The notes: a model not told the origin generated them from the sequence alone. A stretch of DNA of 64,000 nt from Metabacillus arenae (GCF_014773385.1 NZ_JACXAI010000005.1:1-64000); one strand, 5' to 3'. Numbered from the stretch's first letter, positions 9,880 through 21,489 are shown. A program made the numbers and translations.

Positions 9880-10347
9880 GATAGTCTCCCTTCTTCTGAA
9901 GTTGACTTATAAATCTTTTCATTCATTTTAACAAATAACAAGGAAACCTGTTTATTCTTTTAAAAAAAGCCCTTTTAACAAATATTTTCCAATATCATAA
10001 GAAAGAATACAACCATTCGTCAATTTTTACCAATGATATTTGAAGAGATATAGAAGAAATCTACTGAGGGTTTAACTAGTTTATTGTAGATAAAGTGAAA
10101 ATTCCTTATGTAGAGTATTTGACCTTTCCCCGCCATAAGGTGATTTGTAGATTTGTCCCTTTAGTGCGGCAAGTTATCCCCCACCTTCTTTCTTTGTTTC
10201 TTCTGAAGCTTTAGGTGGGGGTTACTACCTGCTAAGAATAAGAATGGGACCTTGAGGGGATAACTCTTAAACTAGAGTTAAAATTTTTAAAAACTGATTG
10301 CTTACAAAGTTGCCCCTTCACTTTACCCAGATTGAATATAACCTGAT
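9880..10347. other. Intergenic region between fsa and murAB
   Basis: No gene is visible. The main structure is a long hairpin at 10172-10226, listed separately. The rest is AT-rich. Confidence 0.55.
10172..10226. repeat. Long hairpin with CCCCCACCT/AGGTGGGGG stem
   Basis: CCCCCACCT (10178-10186) pairs perfectly with AGGTGGGGG (10213-10221), extended imperfectly outward by AGT/ACT. The loop is about 26 bases, contains pyrimidine-rich TTCTTTCTTTG and ends in GAAGCTTT. There is no T-run on either strand, so it is not an ordinary terminator. It resembles structured ends of IS200/IS605-type elements in general form, but no transposase or tnpB remnant is visible. Confidence 0.6.
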
Positions 10348-10992
10348 CTATTGTTTTCGGTTATTCCAATCAGCTAGGAATTTTTCAATCCCTTGGTCAG
10401 TTAATGGATGATGGAACAGCTGCAATAAAACTTTGTAAGGAATTGTTGCAATATGTGCACCTCTCATAGCTGCTTCTGTTACATGCATCGGGTGGCGGAT
10501 AGATGCTGCAATAATCTCTGTCTCAATGTTATGAAGATAAAAAATATCATTAATTTCAGAGATTAAATCTAATCCGTTTTGACCAATATCATCTAGTCTT
10601 CCTAGAAAAGGCGATACGTAGGTTGCACCAGCTCTGGCAGCTAACAGGGCTTGATTAGCACTAAATACAAGAGTCACATTTGTCTTTATTCCTAAATCGC
10701 TGAATGCTTTTACAGCTTTTAGTCCATCTGGTGTCATGGGCACCTTCACAGTAATATTCGGCGCGATTTTTGCTAATTCTTTTCCTTCTTCAATCATTTC
10801 GTCTGCTTTTAAGGAAATAACCTCAGCACTTACAGATCCTGAAACAACACTTGTAATCTCTCTTAAGCGATCGTGAAAAGAAATATTTTCCTTGGCTACT
10901 AAACTAGGATTGGTCGTAACTCCAGAAAGCACCCCTAAGCTTAGTGCCTCTTTAATTTCGTCAAGATTTGCCGTATCAATGAAAAATTGCAT
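10348..10992 (-). CDS. fsa: Fructose-6-phosphate aldolase/transaldolase, TalC-Fsa type
   Basis: Small (214-residue) member of the class I aldolase/transaldolase superfamily. The Schiff-base lysine is Lys83 in [12 protein letters not shown], and the family signature [12 protein letters not shown] is at residues 24-35. In B. subtilis (YwjH) this type acts as the pentose-phosphate transaldolase. E. coli Fsa-type aldolase activity is the alternative and cannot be separated by eye. It lies between fbaA and murAB as in B. subtilis. Confidence 0.92.
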   Translation of the reverse strand: MQFFIDTANLDEIKEALSLGVLSGVTTNPSLVAKENISFHDRLREITSVVSGSVSAEVISLKADEMIEEGKELAKIAPNITVKVPMTPDGLKAVKAFSDLGIKTNVTLVFSANQALLAARAGATYVSPFLGRLDDIGQNGLDLISEINDIFYLHNIETEIIAASIRHPMHVTEAAMRGAHIATIPYKVLLQLFHHPLTDQGIEKFLADWNNRKQ

Positions 10993-11080
10993 AAATTACC
11001 CTCCTAGTTATTTTAAAAGTTAGGTTTTTCGCAAACAATATTACTGGCTGAAACAAAGTCTTTCACTTCGAGAGTTTAGA

Positions 11081-11152
11081 TATCTCTTGAAGTTAGAGGT
11101 CAGATGTGAGACTAGGAGCAATCAGTGCTTCACCGATTGCATTTATTTAAAA
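11081..11152. repeat. GAGGTC-hairpin repeat (copy 1)
   Basis: Contains ATCTCTTGAAGTTAGAGG, CAGATGT, then a GCAATCAGTG/CACCGATTGC hairpin. Nearly the same arrangement recurs at 62401-62468, with more degenerate relatives at 15892-15970 and 16024-16107. Here it lies between fbaA and fsa. Confidence 0.7.
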
Positions 11153-11274
11153 GTCTCATTTTATGTTAATAGCAGCTGCCTCTTCAAAAGTTAAAAATGT
11201 TTGCGCTTTCTGCAAAACCTTAAGGAAACCGCCCAGCGATTGGCTAGTATCAACGCTTAGGCGGCAATCAATGA

Positions 11275-12135
11275 TTACTGAGCTTTATTTGAAGAACCAA
11301 ACTCACGCATTTTACCTTGAACTGTTTCTTTAATTGAATCGCGAGCAGGTCCTAGGTATTTACGTGGATCATATTGTTCTGGCTGATCTGCAAGAACTTG
11401 GCGAACTGTTTTTGCAGAAGCAATTTGGTTTTCAGTGTTTACATTAATTTTAGCTGTTCCGTAAGAGATCGCTTTTTGGATATCTTTTGTCGGGATACCT
11501 GTACCGCCATGCAGTACTAAAGGAACACCTGTTGCGCTGCCGATTTGTTCCATTTCAGTGAATCCAAGGTTAGGTTCACCTTTGTATGGTCCGTGAACAG
11601 AGCCAAGTGCAGGTGCTAAACAGTCAATTCCCGTACGAGTAACAAGCTCTTCACATTCTTTAGGGTCCGCATAGATCACTCCATCAGCAATAACATCATC
11701 TTCTTGTCCGCCAACAACACCAAGTTCTGCTTCAACAGATACTCCGTGGAAATGAGCAAGTTCAACTACTTTTGATGTAGTCTCAATGTTTTCTTCGAAC
11801 GGATGGTGAGATGCATCAATCATAACGGACGTAAATCCAGCATGAATTGCTTTAGCACAAGATTCAAAGCTTGAACCATGGTCTAAATGGATCGCAACTG
11901 GTACAGTGATTTTGTAATCTTCCATTAAAGCTTTAACAATCGCAACAACCGTTTTAAAACCACCCATGTAACGACCTGCACCCTCAGAAACACCCAGAAT
12001 AACTGGAGACTGCTCTTCCTGTGCAGCTTGCAGGATTGCTTGAGTGAACTCAAGGTTGTTTAAATTGAATTGACCGACTGCATAGCCGCCCTCTTTTGCT
12101 TTGTTCAGCATTTCTGTCATTGATACTAAAGGCAT
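11275..12135 (-). CDS. fbaA: Fructose-bisphosphate aldolase, class II
   Basis: Zinc-dependent cleavage of fructose 1,6-bisphosphate to DHAP and glyceraldehyde 3-phosphate. The 286 residues show the class II metal site HLDHGSS (His83, Asp85, His86), the downstream HGPYKG and LHGGTG zinc/phosphate motifs and the [11 protein letters not shown] insert. GGAGGAGC lies just before the ATG. In B. subtilis the gene follows spo0F, as here. Confidence 0.97.
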   Translation of the reverse strand: MPLVSMTEMLNKAKEGGYAVGQFNLNNLEFTQAILQAAQEEQSPVILGVSEGAGRYMGGFKTVVAIVKALMEDYKITVPVAIHLDHGSSFESCAKAIHAGFTSVMIDASHHPFEENIETTSKVVELAHFHGVSVEAELGVVGGQEDDVIADGVIYADPKECEELVTRTGIDCLAPALGSVHGPYKGEPNLGFTEMEQIGSATGVPLVLHGGTGIPTKDIQKAISYGTAKINVNTENQIASAKTVRQVLADQPEQYDPRKYLGPARDSIKETVQGKMREFGSSNKAQ

Positions 12136-12446
12136 GTCGAAAGCTCCTCCTTATGTAGCTCGTTTTCTTTTGGCAAGTTTTTCAAATCATTGTTAAAAAT
12201 GAAATCAACATCTACCCGCCTCATAAGGTTAGATGTTGTACTTGAAAACAAGTAGTAGTCATTTTAATAAGGATTCAGAAAACAGCCCTTTCTTTTCACG
12301 AAAAGCCCGTCATTACTAGCATGACCATAATAAGTCCTTCATATGTAAATTTAGGGAATCATCACATAGCTTTTCACATACATAAGAATACCAACTATTG
12401 CGAAAATCGGCAACATTTCGACACCAATTGTAAAAAACAAACAATT
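12136..12446. other. Intergenic region between spo0F and fbaA
   Basis: Carries the spo0F terminator hairpin near 12206-12238 and the fbaA upstream region. No further gene. Confidence 0.55.
12192..12238 (-). terminator. Probable spo0F terminator
   Basis: Minus-strand CAACATCTAACC pairs with GGGTAGATGTTG (one mismatch) and is followed by ATTTCATTTTT. It would separate spo0F from fbaA. Confidence 0.6.
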
Positions 12447-12821
12447 TTAATTCGATTTTATTGGCAAATACTTCTTAACTGCCCCGCGAATTTCATCAAT
12501 ATCAAAAGATTTTGCAAAATGAGTTAACGCACCTAAATCCTTAGACTCTTGGATCATATCTAATTCCCCGTAAGCAGTCATGATAATGACTCTTATATCC
12601 GGATCGACCACTTTCATTCTTTTTAAAATTTCTATTCCGTCCATACCAGGAATTTTCATATCCAATAGAACTAAGTCGGGAGCATGCTTCTCTACAATTT
12701 CTAATGCCTGAAATCCGCTCGCTGCCTGAAAAGTTTGATATCCTTCCTTTTGAAATACTTCATTTAAAAGAATCCGAATTCCGTATTGATCATCAACAAT
12801 TAAAATTTTTTCGTCTTTCAT
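12447..12821 (-). CDS. spo0F: Spo0F, sporulation phosphorelay response regulator
   Basis: Single-domain receiver that takes phosphate from sporulation kinases and passes it to Spo0B. The 124 residues have the acidic pocket (VDD at 9-11), phospho-acceptor Asp54 ([11 protein letters not shown]), Thr82 and Lys104, the canonical receiver set, with no output domain. A Spo0A-box-like sequence lies about 170 bases upstream, consistent with Spo0A control in B. subtilis. Confidence 0.97.
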   Translation of the reverse strand: MKDEKILIVDDQYGIRILLNEVFQKEGYQTFQAASGFQALEIVEKHAPDLVLLDMKIPGMDGIEILKRMKVVDPDIRVIIMTAYGELDMIQESKDLGALTHFAKSFDIDEIRGAVKKYLPIKSN

Positions 12822-12992
12822 TCTTTGACACCTCTTAGTTATTATTATGTCCGCTTGGAGTACTTATTTGAAAGAGAGCAATCCTTGTTTAAAATATTTT
12901 AATTAGCAAAATTACTTTTATTAATAACCCCATTTAAACATAATTTATCTATTCTTTTTAAGAAAACATTTTCCTGCCTTTTTAAAAAATAC

Positions 12993-13003
12993 TTTCTCGA
13001 CAA
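12993..13003 (-). promoter_or_regulatory. Candidate Spo0A box upstream of spo0F
   Basis: Minus-strand TTGTCGAGAAA differs by one base from the TGTCGAA core of the 0A box. spo0F is a known direct Spo0A target in B. subtilis. An AAGGATT sequence nearer the gene could be a sigma-H -35, but I could not pair it with a good -10. Confidence 0.4.
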
Positions 13004-13004
13004 T

Positions 13005-13033
13005 TTTTTACTTTAGTACATGCTTGTTATAAT
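13005..13033 (+). promoter_or_regulatory. Candidate sigma-A promoter of ywjG
   Basis: A perfect TATAAT (13028-13033) preceded by TG one base upstream (extended -10). The -35 at 17 bases is a weak TTTTTA. Confidence 0.45.
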
Positions 13034-13074
13034 AATATAGTACTTTGAATAGAAACGGAGTGTATTTTAAATAT

Positions 13075-13596
13075 ATGCTAAAAATATTTACGACTCAATT
13101 AATAGGTCATTTAAATCGCATACAAGAAAAGGAGGAATATTCCCTTGAAGATGGCGCCCGCCTTCTTGCACAAGCAGCTGTTGGTGATGGAGATATTTAT
13201 CTGTATGGGGCAGGAGAGTTAGAAGCGATTTTAATCGAGGCTATAAAAAGCAGTGAACCTTTCCCACATGCAAAAAAATTGATAGATCCAAGTGAAGTTC
13301 GTGCCGAGGACAGAGTTCTCCTTTTCTCTCATCACTCTAATGATGAAAAAGCAATTGAACTTGCTAAACAATTATCCAAAAATGGTATTCAGATTGTAGG
13401 CGTTTCAGCTGCCCTGCAAAGTGAAGAGCAAGGACTTGCTGACATTTGTGATGTCCATATTGACTCAAAACTAAAAAACGGATTAATTCCACATGAAGAT
13501 GGCAGCAGATATGGTTTCCCAGCTATCATGACATCGCTCTATGTTTATTATGCCCTTCACCTGACGATAAACGAGATTTTGAATGAGTATGAGTAA
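13075..13596 (+). CDS. ywjG: DUF2529 family protein YwjG
   Basis: About 173 residues, resembling the SIS/sugar-isomerase-like fold of DUF2529 (segments GDIYLYGAGELEA and DRVLLFSHHSNDEKAIELAKQL). Function is not established. It lies between spo0F and pyrG on the opposite strand, as in B. subtilis. The frame is open to a TTG at 13045, but homologues begin at the KIFTTQL segment, so I place the start at ATG 13075. Its spacing to GGAG (14 bases) is long, so the start is uncertain. Confidence 0.8.
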   Translation: MLKIFTTQLIGHLNRIQEKEEYSLEDGARLLAQAAVGDGDIYLYGAGELEAILIEAIKSSEPFPHAKKLIDPSEVRAEDRVLLFSHHSNDEKAIELAKQLSKNGIQIVGVSAALQSEEQGLADICDVHIDSKLKNGLIPHEDGSRYGFPAIMTSLYVYYALHLTINEILNEYE

Positions 13597-14108
13597 GAAA
13601 AGCCGCTAGTAGCCCTTCGCTGAAAATATGGACAGATAACGGTATGAGCTAGAAAAGAATAATAAATTAAATTCCCATATTTGAACGGAAAGCGATGAGT
13701 GTCTGCCTACCAGCTACAACCTCTGGGCGAGTCGTCCAAAAGGGAAATTCTTCATTAGGCAATCAAGAAGTTCAAGATCGGAATGATTTTATGAAATCGA
13801 GCATCATACCGCGGTTATAGTGACCTGAATCGGGGGGATTTCGTGAATTCGGGCATCATCTGGCATTTCAGCAGTAGTTTAACCCAAAAAAATTAACATA
13901 AATATTCTATTCATCTTTTATCAATACTAATTTCTCAGATGAAACCCCATAAAATTAGAAAAATCATTGATTTATCGACAAAAAACATACACTACATTTT
14001 GATGTGATTTACTGTGTTTTTTTTATAGTTTGATTGTTTGTACTTATGTAGTGAACCTTTAATATATCCTTTTGTATTTAATTACTTAACCATTCGGAAC
14101 TTATAATA
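13597..14108. other. Intergenic region with degenerate repeat remnants
   Basis: No gene is seen. Around 13690-13870 there are GC-richer fragments, including GGGCGAGTCG, also found in the 55020-55215 element, and a pair of similar stretches (GAAATCGAGCATCAT and GTGAATTCGGGCATCAT) about 55 bases apart. This looks like a decayed dispersed repeat. The remainder is AT-rich. Confidence 0.5.
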
Positions 14109-14148
14109 AAAAATGGGTCTGATCCCTCAAAAGATCAGACCCATTTTT
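14109..14148. terminator. Bidirectional terminator between ywjG and pyrG
   Basis: AAAAATGGGTCTGATC and GATCAGACCCATTTTT form a perfect 16-bp stem with A and T runs at its base, so it can work on both strands for the convergent genes. Confidence 0.9.
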
Positions 14149-14195
14149 CATTGTTTCACTTGAAAATTCCAAGCGCAACTGGCTTCTTCGTTTTT

Positions 14196-15797
<1,602 letters not shown>

Positions 15798-15891
15798 TTA
15801 CTGTACTCCTCCCTAAAAACACCTAATCTTAACATGTACTAAATTTCTTTAAAAATGAGGGGATATATTTAGAAAAACGCTTCGCGTTTAC

Positions 15892-15970
15892 CTAGAAATA
15901 AGAGGTCAGAAGCCTGATTCGTGAAAATCAGTGAAAATGCTGATTTCTTTTTATAAGTAACCACCTATAC
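15892..15970. repeat. GAGGTC-hairpin repeat (copy 2, pyrG leader)
   Basis: Opens with CTAGAAATAAGAGGTCAGA and closes with GTAACCACCTATACC. It aligns with copy 3 at 16024-16107 over most of its length, making a direct duplication inside the pyrG leader. Confidence 0.65.
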
Positions 15971-16023
15971 CTTTTTACTTTGATGAACTTCAACTTTCTA
16001 AAATAAAGGCAATCCGTATCTCT

Positions 16024-16107
16024 TCTAGAAATGAGAAATCGGAGGTCGGATTTTGAGGAAATCTGCGAACAAGCCGATTTCATTTAATAAAATTAACCAC
16101 CTATACC
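16024..16107. repeat. GAGGTC-hairpin repeat (copy 3, pyrG leader)
   Basis: Opens with CTAGAAATGAGAAATCGGAG and ends with TTAACCACCTATACC. The internal GAAATCGG (16035-16042) can pair with CCGATTTC (16074-16081). It lies between the pyrG attenuator and copy 2. Confidence 0.65.
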
Positions 16108-16129
16108 AATATATCGCTTTAAGCGAATT

Positions 16130-16220
16130 TAAAATAAGAAAGCTCCCTTTCAATTTCTTGAAAGGGAGCATATTTATTATATAAAAAAAATTTTTACGCT
16201 TTTTTAAGAGCCCAAATAAA
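16130..16220 (-). promoter_or_regulatory. CTP-responsive attenuator of pyrG
   Basis: The transcript should start with GGGCTC (G at 16213). Downstream, 16142-16169 forms GCTCCCTTTC-loop-GAAAGGGAGC followed by a T-rich tract, an intrinsic terminator. This is the arrangement known in B. subtilis: when CTP is low, polymerase stutters and adds extra G at the 5' end, and the G-run pairs with the CTCCCTTTC strand to block the terminator. All parts are visible: GGGC start, C/T-rich ascending strand, terminator. Confidence 0.93.
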
Positions 16221-16249
16221 ATACTACTCACTTCAATATGAAAAGTCAA
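16221..16249 (-). promoter_or_regulatory. Sigma-A promoter of pyrG
   Basis: TTGACT (16244-16249) and TAGTAT (16221-16226) with a 17-base spacer on the minus strand. The first transcribed bases, seven positions downstream, are GGGC, as the attenuation mechanism needs. Confidence 0.9.
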
Positions 16250-16260
16250 GAAGATCTTTT

Positions 16261-16800
16261 TTAGTCATTTTCCTCATCTTCATCATCTTCCAAATTATCA
16301 TCGTCGTCTTCCATATCTTCGAAATCATCATCAATAAGATCGTCATCTTCTAGGTCCTCATCTTCATCTAACTCGTCATCTTCCAAATCCTCGTCAAGAT
16401 CACTTTCTTCAAAGTCCTCATCATCGTCATCATAATCAACAGCTTCATCTTCCATCTCTTCGTAGTCGTCAAGGTCTTCTTCTTTGACCTTTTTCGATTT
16501 TTTCTTTTTAGTTTTGACAACATGCTGAGTCTCTTCTTCAAGCTGATCATATGGGTACCAGCTTCTTAAGCCCCAAGAACCATCAGATAGCATAATAAAG
16601 CGCCCATCAATATTTAGATCTGTGTAAAATTGTGGAATGCGCTCCTCCAGCTCTTCCTGACTTAATCCAAGCAGCTGCTTTAATTCTTTTATTAAATCTG
16701 TAAATTGAACCGGCTTTCTTTTTTCCTCAAAAAGCAAGTAAGCTAATTCTACTAGAGCCGTTTCTTTTAATTCCTCAGGTGAATATTGAGATAGTTTCAA
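16261..16800 (-). CDS. rpoE: DNA-directed RNA polymerase subunit delta
   Basis: Gram-positive RNA polymerase accessory subunit that raises promoter selectivity and recycling. About residues 1-95 form the globular HARE-HTH domain (ending WGLRSWYPYDQL), then a KKKKSKK basic patch, then an intrinsically disordered tail made almost wholly of Asp and Glu. I use the TTG at 16800 because AAAGGGAG lies nine bases upstream and no better ATG exists. In B. subtilis rpoE follows fadF-acdA; here the icmF cluster and a GNAT gene lie between. Confidence 0.96.
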   Translation of the reverse strand: MKLSQYSPEELKETALVELAYLLFEEKRKPVQFTDLIKELKQLLGLSQEELEERIPQFYTDLNIDGRFIMLSDGSWGLRSWYPYDQLEEETQHVVKTKKKKSKKVKEEDLDDYEEMEDEAVDYDDDDEDFEESDLDEDLEDDELDEDEDLEDDDLIDDDFEDMEDDDDNLEDDEDEEND

Positions 16801-17225
16801 GTTTAGGCACTCCCTTTCTGGTGATTCATCTATCTTTTTAAGGCTGTTTTCACAAACTTTGTTACTATTTAAATAAAGTTTATCCCTTTGAAAGTAAAGA
16901 TAACTTATAAAGGTAATCGGCGTGATGTTAGGCTTGAAGGAATCGGCGACGCCTTTACTTAAATGTCCCTATAAGTTTATAGCAACAATCGCTTAGCAAG
17001 GGCCTTTATTAATGAAGCGAAATGGGACTGGTCATTTTATCCCCTATTAGGTATTTAGCGTGATAAACCGCGCTATCAATTAGTTCTATTAACCTCAGCA
17101 TGGGATGCTGAGGGCAGTTTCCTTTATTTCGCACTATGTATCTAGCGGTATTGCTGCAAACCATACCATTCATTATAAACAAATTCTAATACTTTATGCT
17201 ACCTTAATTCTTCTTAATTTGAAAT
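16801..17225. other. Intergenic region upstream of rpoE
   Basis: No gene is seen. A hairpin CCTCAGCA/TGCTGAGG near 17093-17113 lies downstream of the GNAT gene; without a good T-run it is at best a weak terminator. Several TATA-like hexamers lie in 16860-16900, but no hexamer pair is convincing. Confidence 0.5.
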
Positions 17226-17780
17226 TTATCTTGATTCTTTTTCTAAATGGTTTTTTAAACGATAAATCATATGAATATCGTTTGGTTCTCGTTCAAATAA
17301 TTCAGGGTTTAGCTCATCAGTCAGCTTACATCCATACTTTAAATAAAAATCAACAGCAGAATTTGTTTCAGTTGCAGATATGTATAGGAAGGCTGCCCCT
17401 TTTTTAATAGCCAGATCACACATAAAATCCATTAACTGTGCTGCTATACCCCTTCTTCTATACCCATTACTCACATATAAAAAAGCCATTTGAAGCTGAT
17501 TTTTATTTTCCCCAATCAAAGAGTTTCCAAGAACAGAGACGCCTGCAAGCTTAGGACCATCAAAAGCTCCAATAAGTTTGCCTCCTTGTGCAAGAATGGG
17601 TGTTAGCAACTTGATATTGGCTTCGTTCGTTTCTGAAGACCAATTTGAGATGGTCTTTTTCATAGGGACTTTGATTAAACTGCCGTTTTTATTGCGGTAA
17701 ATAGACTCTATCTCTTCGGAGCGGTCAATTTCAGTTATACGGTTGAGGTCTTTGTGTTTCATTAGTTGTATGGAAATCAT
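17226..17780 (-). CDS. GNAT family N-acetyltransferase
   Basis: 184 residues with the GNAT acetyl-CoA binding motif A (MAFLYVSNGYRRRGIAAQLMDFM, where RRRGIA is the pyrophosphate loop) and the C-terminal AVDFYLKYGCK motif B. The substrate is unknown; such genes modify small molecules or protein N-termini. It is monocistronic, with AGGAAGAGAG before the ATG, and is not part of the usual B. subtilis order around rpoE. Confidence 0.85.
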   Translation of the reverse strand: MISIQLMKHKDLNRITEIDRSEEIESIYRNKNGSLIKVPMKKTISNWSSETNEANIKLLTPILAQGGKLIGAFDGPKLAGVSVLGNSLIGENKNQLQMAFLYVSNGYRRRGIAAQLMDFMCDLAIKKGAAFLYISATETNSAVDFYLKYGCKLTDELNPELFEREPNDIHMIYRLKNHLEKESR

Positions 17781-18149
17781 AGATACTCTCTTCCTAAGGA
17801 ATGATATATGAGTATTCTGTGTTGACGCTTTAATTCCTTTTATTTTTTCAAAATAAGTTCTGCCGAGAGGATGACAAGCTATATAGAAATTTGCTCAGCC
17901 GATTTTAACATTCGTTCTGCCATGATCAATAAAGAACGAAAAGCTCAGAGTGCTAGTCCTTCAGCGACAAGCACAAGGCGTGACTTGATCCGGGTTTTAC
18001 GTTTTCTTGCAGTTTGATGCCATTTATGGATATTCTCCCGGCGTTTATAATCATCGCAAAAATCCATTTACAAAAGTTTGTCTTCATACATGAAAATACC
18101 ACATTATCAAGGCTTGAAGCAGGGTAAAACTTTTACAACTTTTACATAT
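17781..18149. other. Intergenic region with dispersed-repeat fragment
   Basis: No gene is seen. Around 17925-17985 lie AAAGAACGAAAAGC and GCGACAAGCACAAGGCG, typical of a GC-richer dispersed intergenic element seen again at 42815-42925 and 55020-55215. Confidence 0.5.
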
Positions 18150-18185
18150 TAAAAGAAAGCCTTATCCACTTTCGCTGGGTAAGGC
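18150..18185 (-). terminator. Intrinsic terminator of the icmF operon
   Basis: Minus-strand GCCTTACCC pairs with GGATAAGGC (with a bulge) across a GCGAAAGT loop and is followed by TTTCTTTT. Confidence 0.8.
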
Positions 18186-18199
18186 CCGCTTTATTATTA

Positions 18200-21100
18200 T
18201 TACATGTTTCTCCGGTATTGCCCTCCTACCTCGTATAGGGCATGGGTAATTTGGCCGAGGCTGGCTACATTAACTGTTTCCATTAGTTCTGCAAAGATGT
18301 TGCCGCCTGAGATGGCAGTATGCTTCAGACGGTTCAGAGCTTCATCTGCTTGATCTTTATTGCTATCTTGGAAAGATGTTAAATTTATTATTTGTGTTTC
18401 TTTCTCTTCCTTTGTCGCTCTTGCAATTTCCATGCCATCAAGCTGTTCTTCTGATGGAGGGTTTGGATTTAGGTACGTGTTGACTCCGATTATCGGAAGC
18501 TCGCCGGTATGCTTTTTCATTTCATAGAACATGGATTCTTCTTGAATTTTCCCCCGTTGGTATTGTGTTTCCATTGCTCCAAGGACACCGCCTCGTTCGT
18601 TGATAGCGTCAAATTCCCGAAGAACTGCCTCTTCAACCAGGTCGGTTAGTTCTTCAATTATAAATGAGCCTTGCAGAGGGTTTTCATTTTTCGTTAGGCC
18701 GTGTTCTTTTGTAATAATCATTTGGATGGCCATTGCACGTCTTACTGATTCTTCTGTTGGGGTTGTGATCGCTTCATCATAGGCATTCGTATGAAGCGAA
18801 TTGCAGTTATCATGTAAGGCCATTAATGCTTGCAGCGTTGTACGGATATCATTAAAATCTATTTCTTGAGCGTGCAGCGAGCGGCCGGAGGTTTGAACAT
18901 GATATTTTAATTTCTGGCTGCGCTCATTGGCACCATATTTATTCTTCATAACGGTTGACCAGATTCTCCTTGCCACCCGGCCGATTACAGTATATTCAGG
19001 ATCTAATCCATTGCTGAAAAAGAACGACAGATTTGGTGCAAAATGATCGATATTCATTCCACGGCTTAAATAATACTCAACATACGTAAATCCATTGGCT
19101 AGTGTAAAGGCAAGCTGAGAAATTGGATTTGCTCCCGCTTCAGCAATGTGATAGCCGGAAATCGAAACAGAATAATAGTTTCTGACTTTCTCATTGATGA
19201 AATATTCTTGGATATCGCCCATCATTCGAAGAGCGAATTCTGTTGAGAAAATACAAGTGTTTTGACCTTGGTCCTCTTTTAATATGTCTGCCTGCACTGT
19301 TCCCCGTACGGTTTGAAGCGTTTTTGCTTTTACTTCGGCAAATTCTTCCTTCGTTAACTGTCTTCCCAGCTCTGCTTGTTTAGCTTCAACTTGCTGCTTG
19401 ATCGCCGTATTCATAAACATTGCTAGAATGATTGGCGCAGGCCCATTGATTGTCATCGACACGGATGTGGATGGTGCGCACAGGTCAAACCCTGCATACA
19501 GCTTATTCATATCACTTAATGTACAAATACTTACACCGCTTTCTCCAACCTTCCCAAAAATATCAGGGCGATATGCCGGATCCTCTCCATAAAGCGTGAC
19601 CGAATCAAATGCAGTGCTAAGGCGTTTCGCTGTATCATCCTTTGATAAGTAATGGAAACGGCGATTTGTTCTTTCTGGTGTTCCTTCACCAGCAAATTGG
19701 CGCTTCGGATCCTCGCCTTCTCGTTTAAACGGAAATACTCCTGCTGTATATGGGAACGCACCTGGGACATTTTCACGGTAAACCCAATGAACAATATCTC
19801 CATAATCTTTAAATTTTGGCAATGAAATTTTAGGAATTTGCAGGCCTGCCAATGATTTTGTTTTGAGTTTCGTTCGAATTTCTTTATCCCGAATCTTCAC
19901 TACAAATTCATCTGCGGCATACTTTTCCTTCGTCTCCTGCCATGACTCAATAATATGCTTTGTTTCATGGTTTAGCTGCTCTTTTATACGTTCCTTCATC
20001 GCCTCCAGCGATGCTACCAATTCCTCATTTTTTTCAGTTTCCCTTACAGTCTTCAATGCCCCTTCAAGCTGATAAAATTTACGGGCTAGTTCTGCTTCTA
20101 TTTCAGACTGCTTATGATAATTCCGAACCGTTTCACTAATCTCTCTCAAGTAGTATCTTCTTTCTGGAGGAATGATGACATTTTGTTTTTCTACTTCTTT
20201 TACAGTCGCTAAATCTGTTGACCATTGTTTCGATGCCTTTGTTTTAATAAGGTCTAAAAGGGCAACAAATAAAGTGTTGGTACCAGGATCATTAAATTGG
20301 CTGGCAATCGTGCCGTATATTGGCAGATCATCCAATTCTTTATCAAATAATAAATGGCTGCGCTGGTATTGTTTTTGAACTTGGGTTTTCGCATCCTCTG
20401 ACCCTTTTCGCTCAAACTTATTTATAACAATAAGGTCGGCAAAGTCTATCATATCAATTTTTTCCAGCTGTGAAGGTGCTCCAAATTCACTTGTCATCAC
20501 ATACATGGAAATGTCACAAATGTTTGTAATTTCAGCGTCCCCTTGACCGATCCCGCTCGTTTCGATTATTACAAGGTCATATCCTGCGCCCTTCACGACG
20601 GCTATTGCATCTTGAATCGCAAGAGAAAGCTCAGATCGGGAAGACCTCGTAGCTAAGCTTCTCATAAACACGCGACGATTAAAAATGGCATTCATCCGAA
20701 TACGGTCCCCGAGCAGCGCACCGCCTGTCTTCTGTTTGGTCGGGTCTATGGAAAGGACAGCGAGCTTCATTTCCGGTACTTCATTTAAAAACCTTCGGAC
20801 CAGTTCATCAGTAAGGGAGCTTTTCCCTGCTCCGCCAGTTCCGGTTATTCCAATAACTGGTGCATCAGAATCTAGTCCCTTCACTTGTGAAAAAACCTTT
20901 TCAGCAGCTGCTGCCACTTCCTCTGGAGCGTGGATATTTGCTTCAGCAAGAGTGATGAGTTTTGCTGCAGCTTTCACATCACCTTGCTTTAGTCGTTCTA
21001 CTTCATCTTCAAGCTGAGTAATTGTGGGAAAGTCACACTCTTTTATTATTTGGTTGATCATACCTTGCAGCCCATGCTGCCTTCCATCTTCTGGAGAAAA

Positions 21101-21463
21101 AATCCGGGCAATTCCGTATTCGTGGAGATCTTTTATTTCCCTAGGAATAATCACTCCGCCCCCCCCTCCATATATCCGGATGTGGGAAGCCCCTTTTTCT
21201 TGAAGAAGATCATACATATATTTGAAAAATTCAACATGACCACCTTGATAAGATGAGATTGCGATCCCTTGCACATCCTCCTGAATTGCCGCTTGAACAA
21301 TTTCTTCAACAGAACGGTTATGGCCAAGATGAATAACCTCAGCCCCGCTGCTTTGTAAAATTCTGCGCATAATATTAATCGAAGCATCATGACCATCAAA
21401 TAAACTGGATGCTGTAACAAATCTAACCGCATGCTTTGGGCGGTAAATGTCTGCCTTTTGCAT
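18200..21463 (-). CDS. icmF: Fused isobutyryl-CoA mutase (IcmF)
   Basis: Adenosylcobalamin-dependent interconversion of isobutyryl-CoA and n-butyryl-CoA; some homologues also act on isovaleryl/pivalyl-CoA. The 1087 residues carry three fused modules: a B12-binding domain (about 12-145; DGH at 23-25 with the cobalt-ligating His25, then SSYQGGH and IYGGGGGV), a MeaI/ArgK-type G-protein chaperone (about 200-420; P-loop [17 protein letters not shown]4 motif), and the mutase TIM-barrel domain (about 560-1080). The tandem fusion order distinguishes it from methylmalonyl-CoA mutase. It is the last gene of the acyl-CoA operon, 26 bases after tetR. Confidence 0.95.
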   Translation of the reverse strand: MQKADIYRPKHAVRFVTASSLFDGHDASINIMRRILQSSGAEVIHLGHNRSVEEIVQAAIQEDVQGIAISSYQGGHVEFFKYMYDLLQEKGASHIRIYGGGGGVIIPREIKDLHEYGIARIFSPEDGRQHGLQGMINQIIKECDFPTITQLEDEVERLKQGDVKAAAKLITLAEANIHAPEEVAAAAEKVFSQVKGLDSDAPVIGITGTGGAGKSSLTDELVRRFLNEVPEMKLAVLSIDPTKQKTGGALLGDRIRMNAIFNRRVFMRSLATRSSRSELSLAIQDAIAVVKGAGYDLVIIETSGIGQGDAEITNICDISMYVMTSEFGAPSQLEKIDMIDFADLIVINKFERKGSEDAKTQVQKQYQRSHLLFDKELDDLPIYGTIASQFNDPGTNTLFVALLDLIKTKASKQWSTDLATVKEVEKQNVIIPPERRYYLREISETVRNYHKQSEIEAELARKFYQLEGALKTVRETEKNEELVASLEAMKERIKEQLNHETKHIIESWQETKEKYAADEFVVKIRDKEIRTKLKTKSLAGLQIPKISLPKFKDYGDIVHWVYRENVPGAFPYTAGVFPFKREGEDPKRQFAGEGTPERTNRRFHYLSKDDTAKRLSTAFDSVTLYGEDPAYRPDIFGKVGESGVSICTLSDMNKLYAGFDLCAPSTSVSMTINGPAPIILAMFMNTAIKQQVEAKQAELGRQLTKEEFAEVKAKTLQTVRGTVQADILKEDQGQNTCIFSTEFALRMMGDIQEYFINEKVRNYYSVSISGYHIAEAGANPISQLAFTLANGFTYVEYYLSRGMNIDHFAPNLSFFFSNGLDPEYTVIGRVARRIWSTVMKNKYGANERSQKLKYHVQTSGRSLHAQEIDFNDIRTTLQALMALHDNCNSLHTNAYDEAITTPTEESVRRAMAIQMIITKEHGLTKNENPLQGSFIIEELTDLVEEAVLREFDAINERGGVLGAMETQYQRGKIQEESMFYEMKKHTGELPIIGVNTYLNPNPPSEEQLDGMEIARATKEEKETQIINLTSFQDSNKDQADEALNRLKHTAISGGNIFAELMETVNVASLGQITHALYEVGGQYRRNM

Positions 21464-21489
21464 CTAAACTCCCCCTCTGAGTGACATAA

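Noticed and set aside
16368-16550. Lysine/methionine-rich frame inside rpoE
   Set aside because: Alternate-frame reading of the Asp/Glu-rich delta tail.
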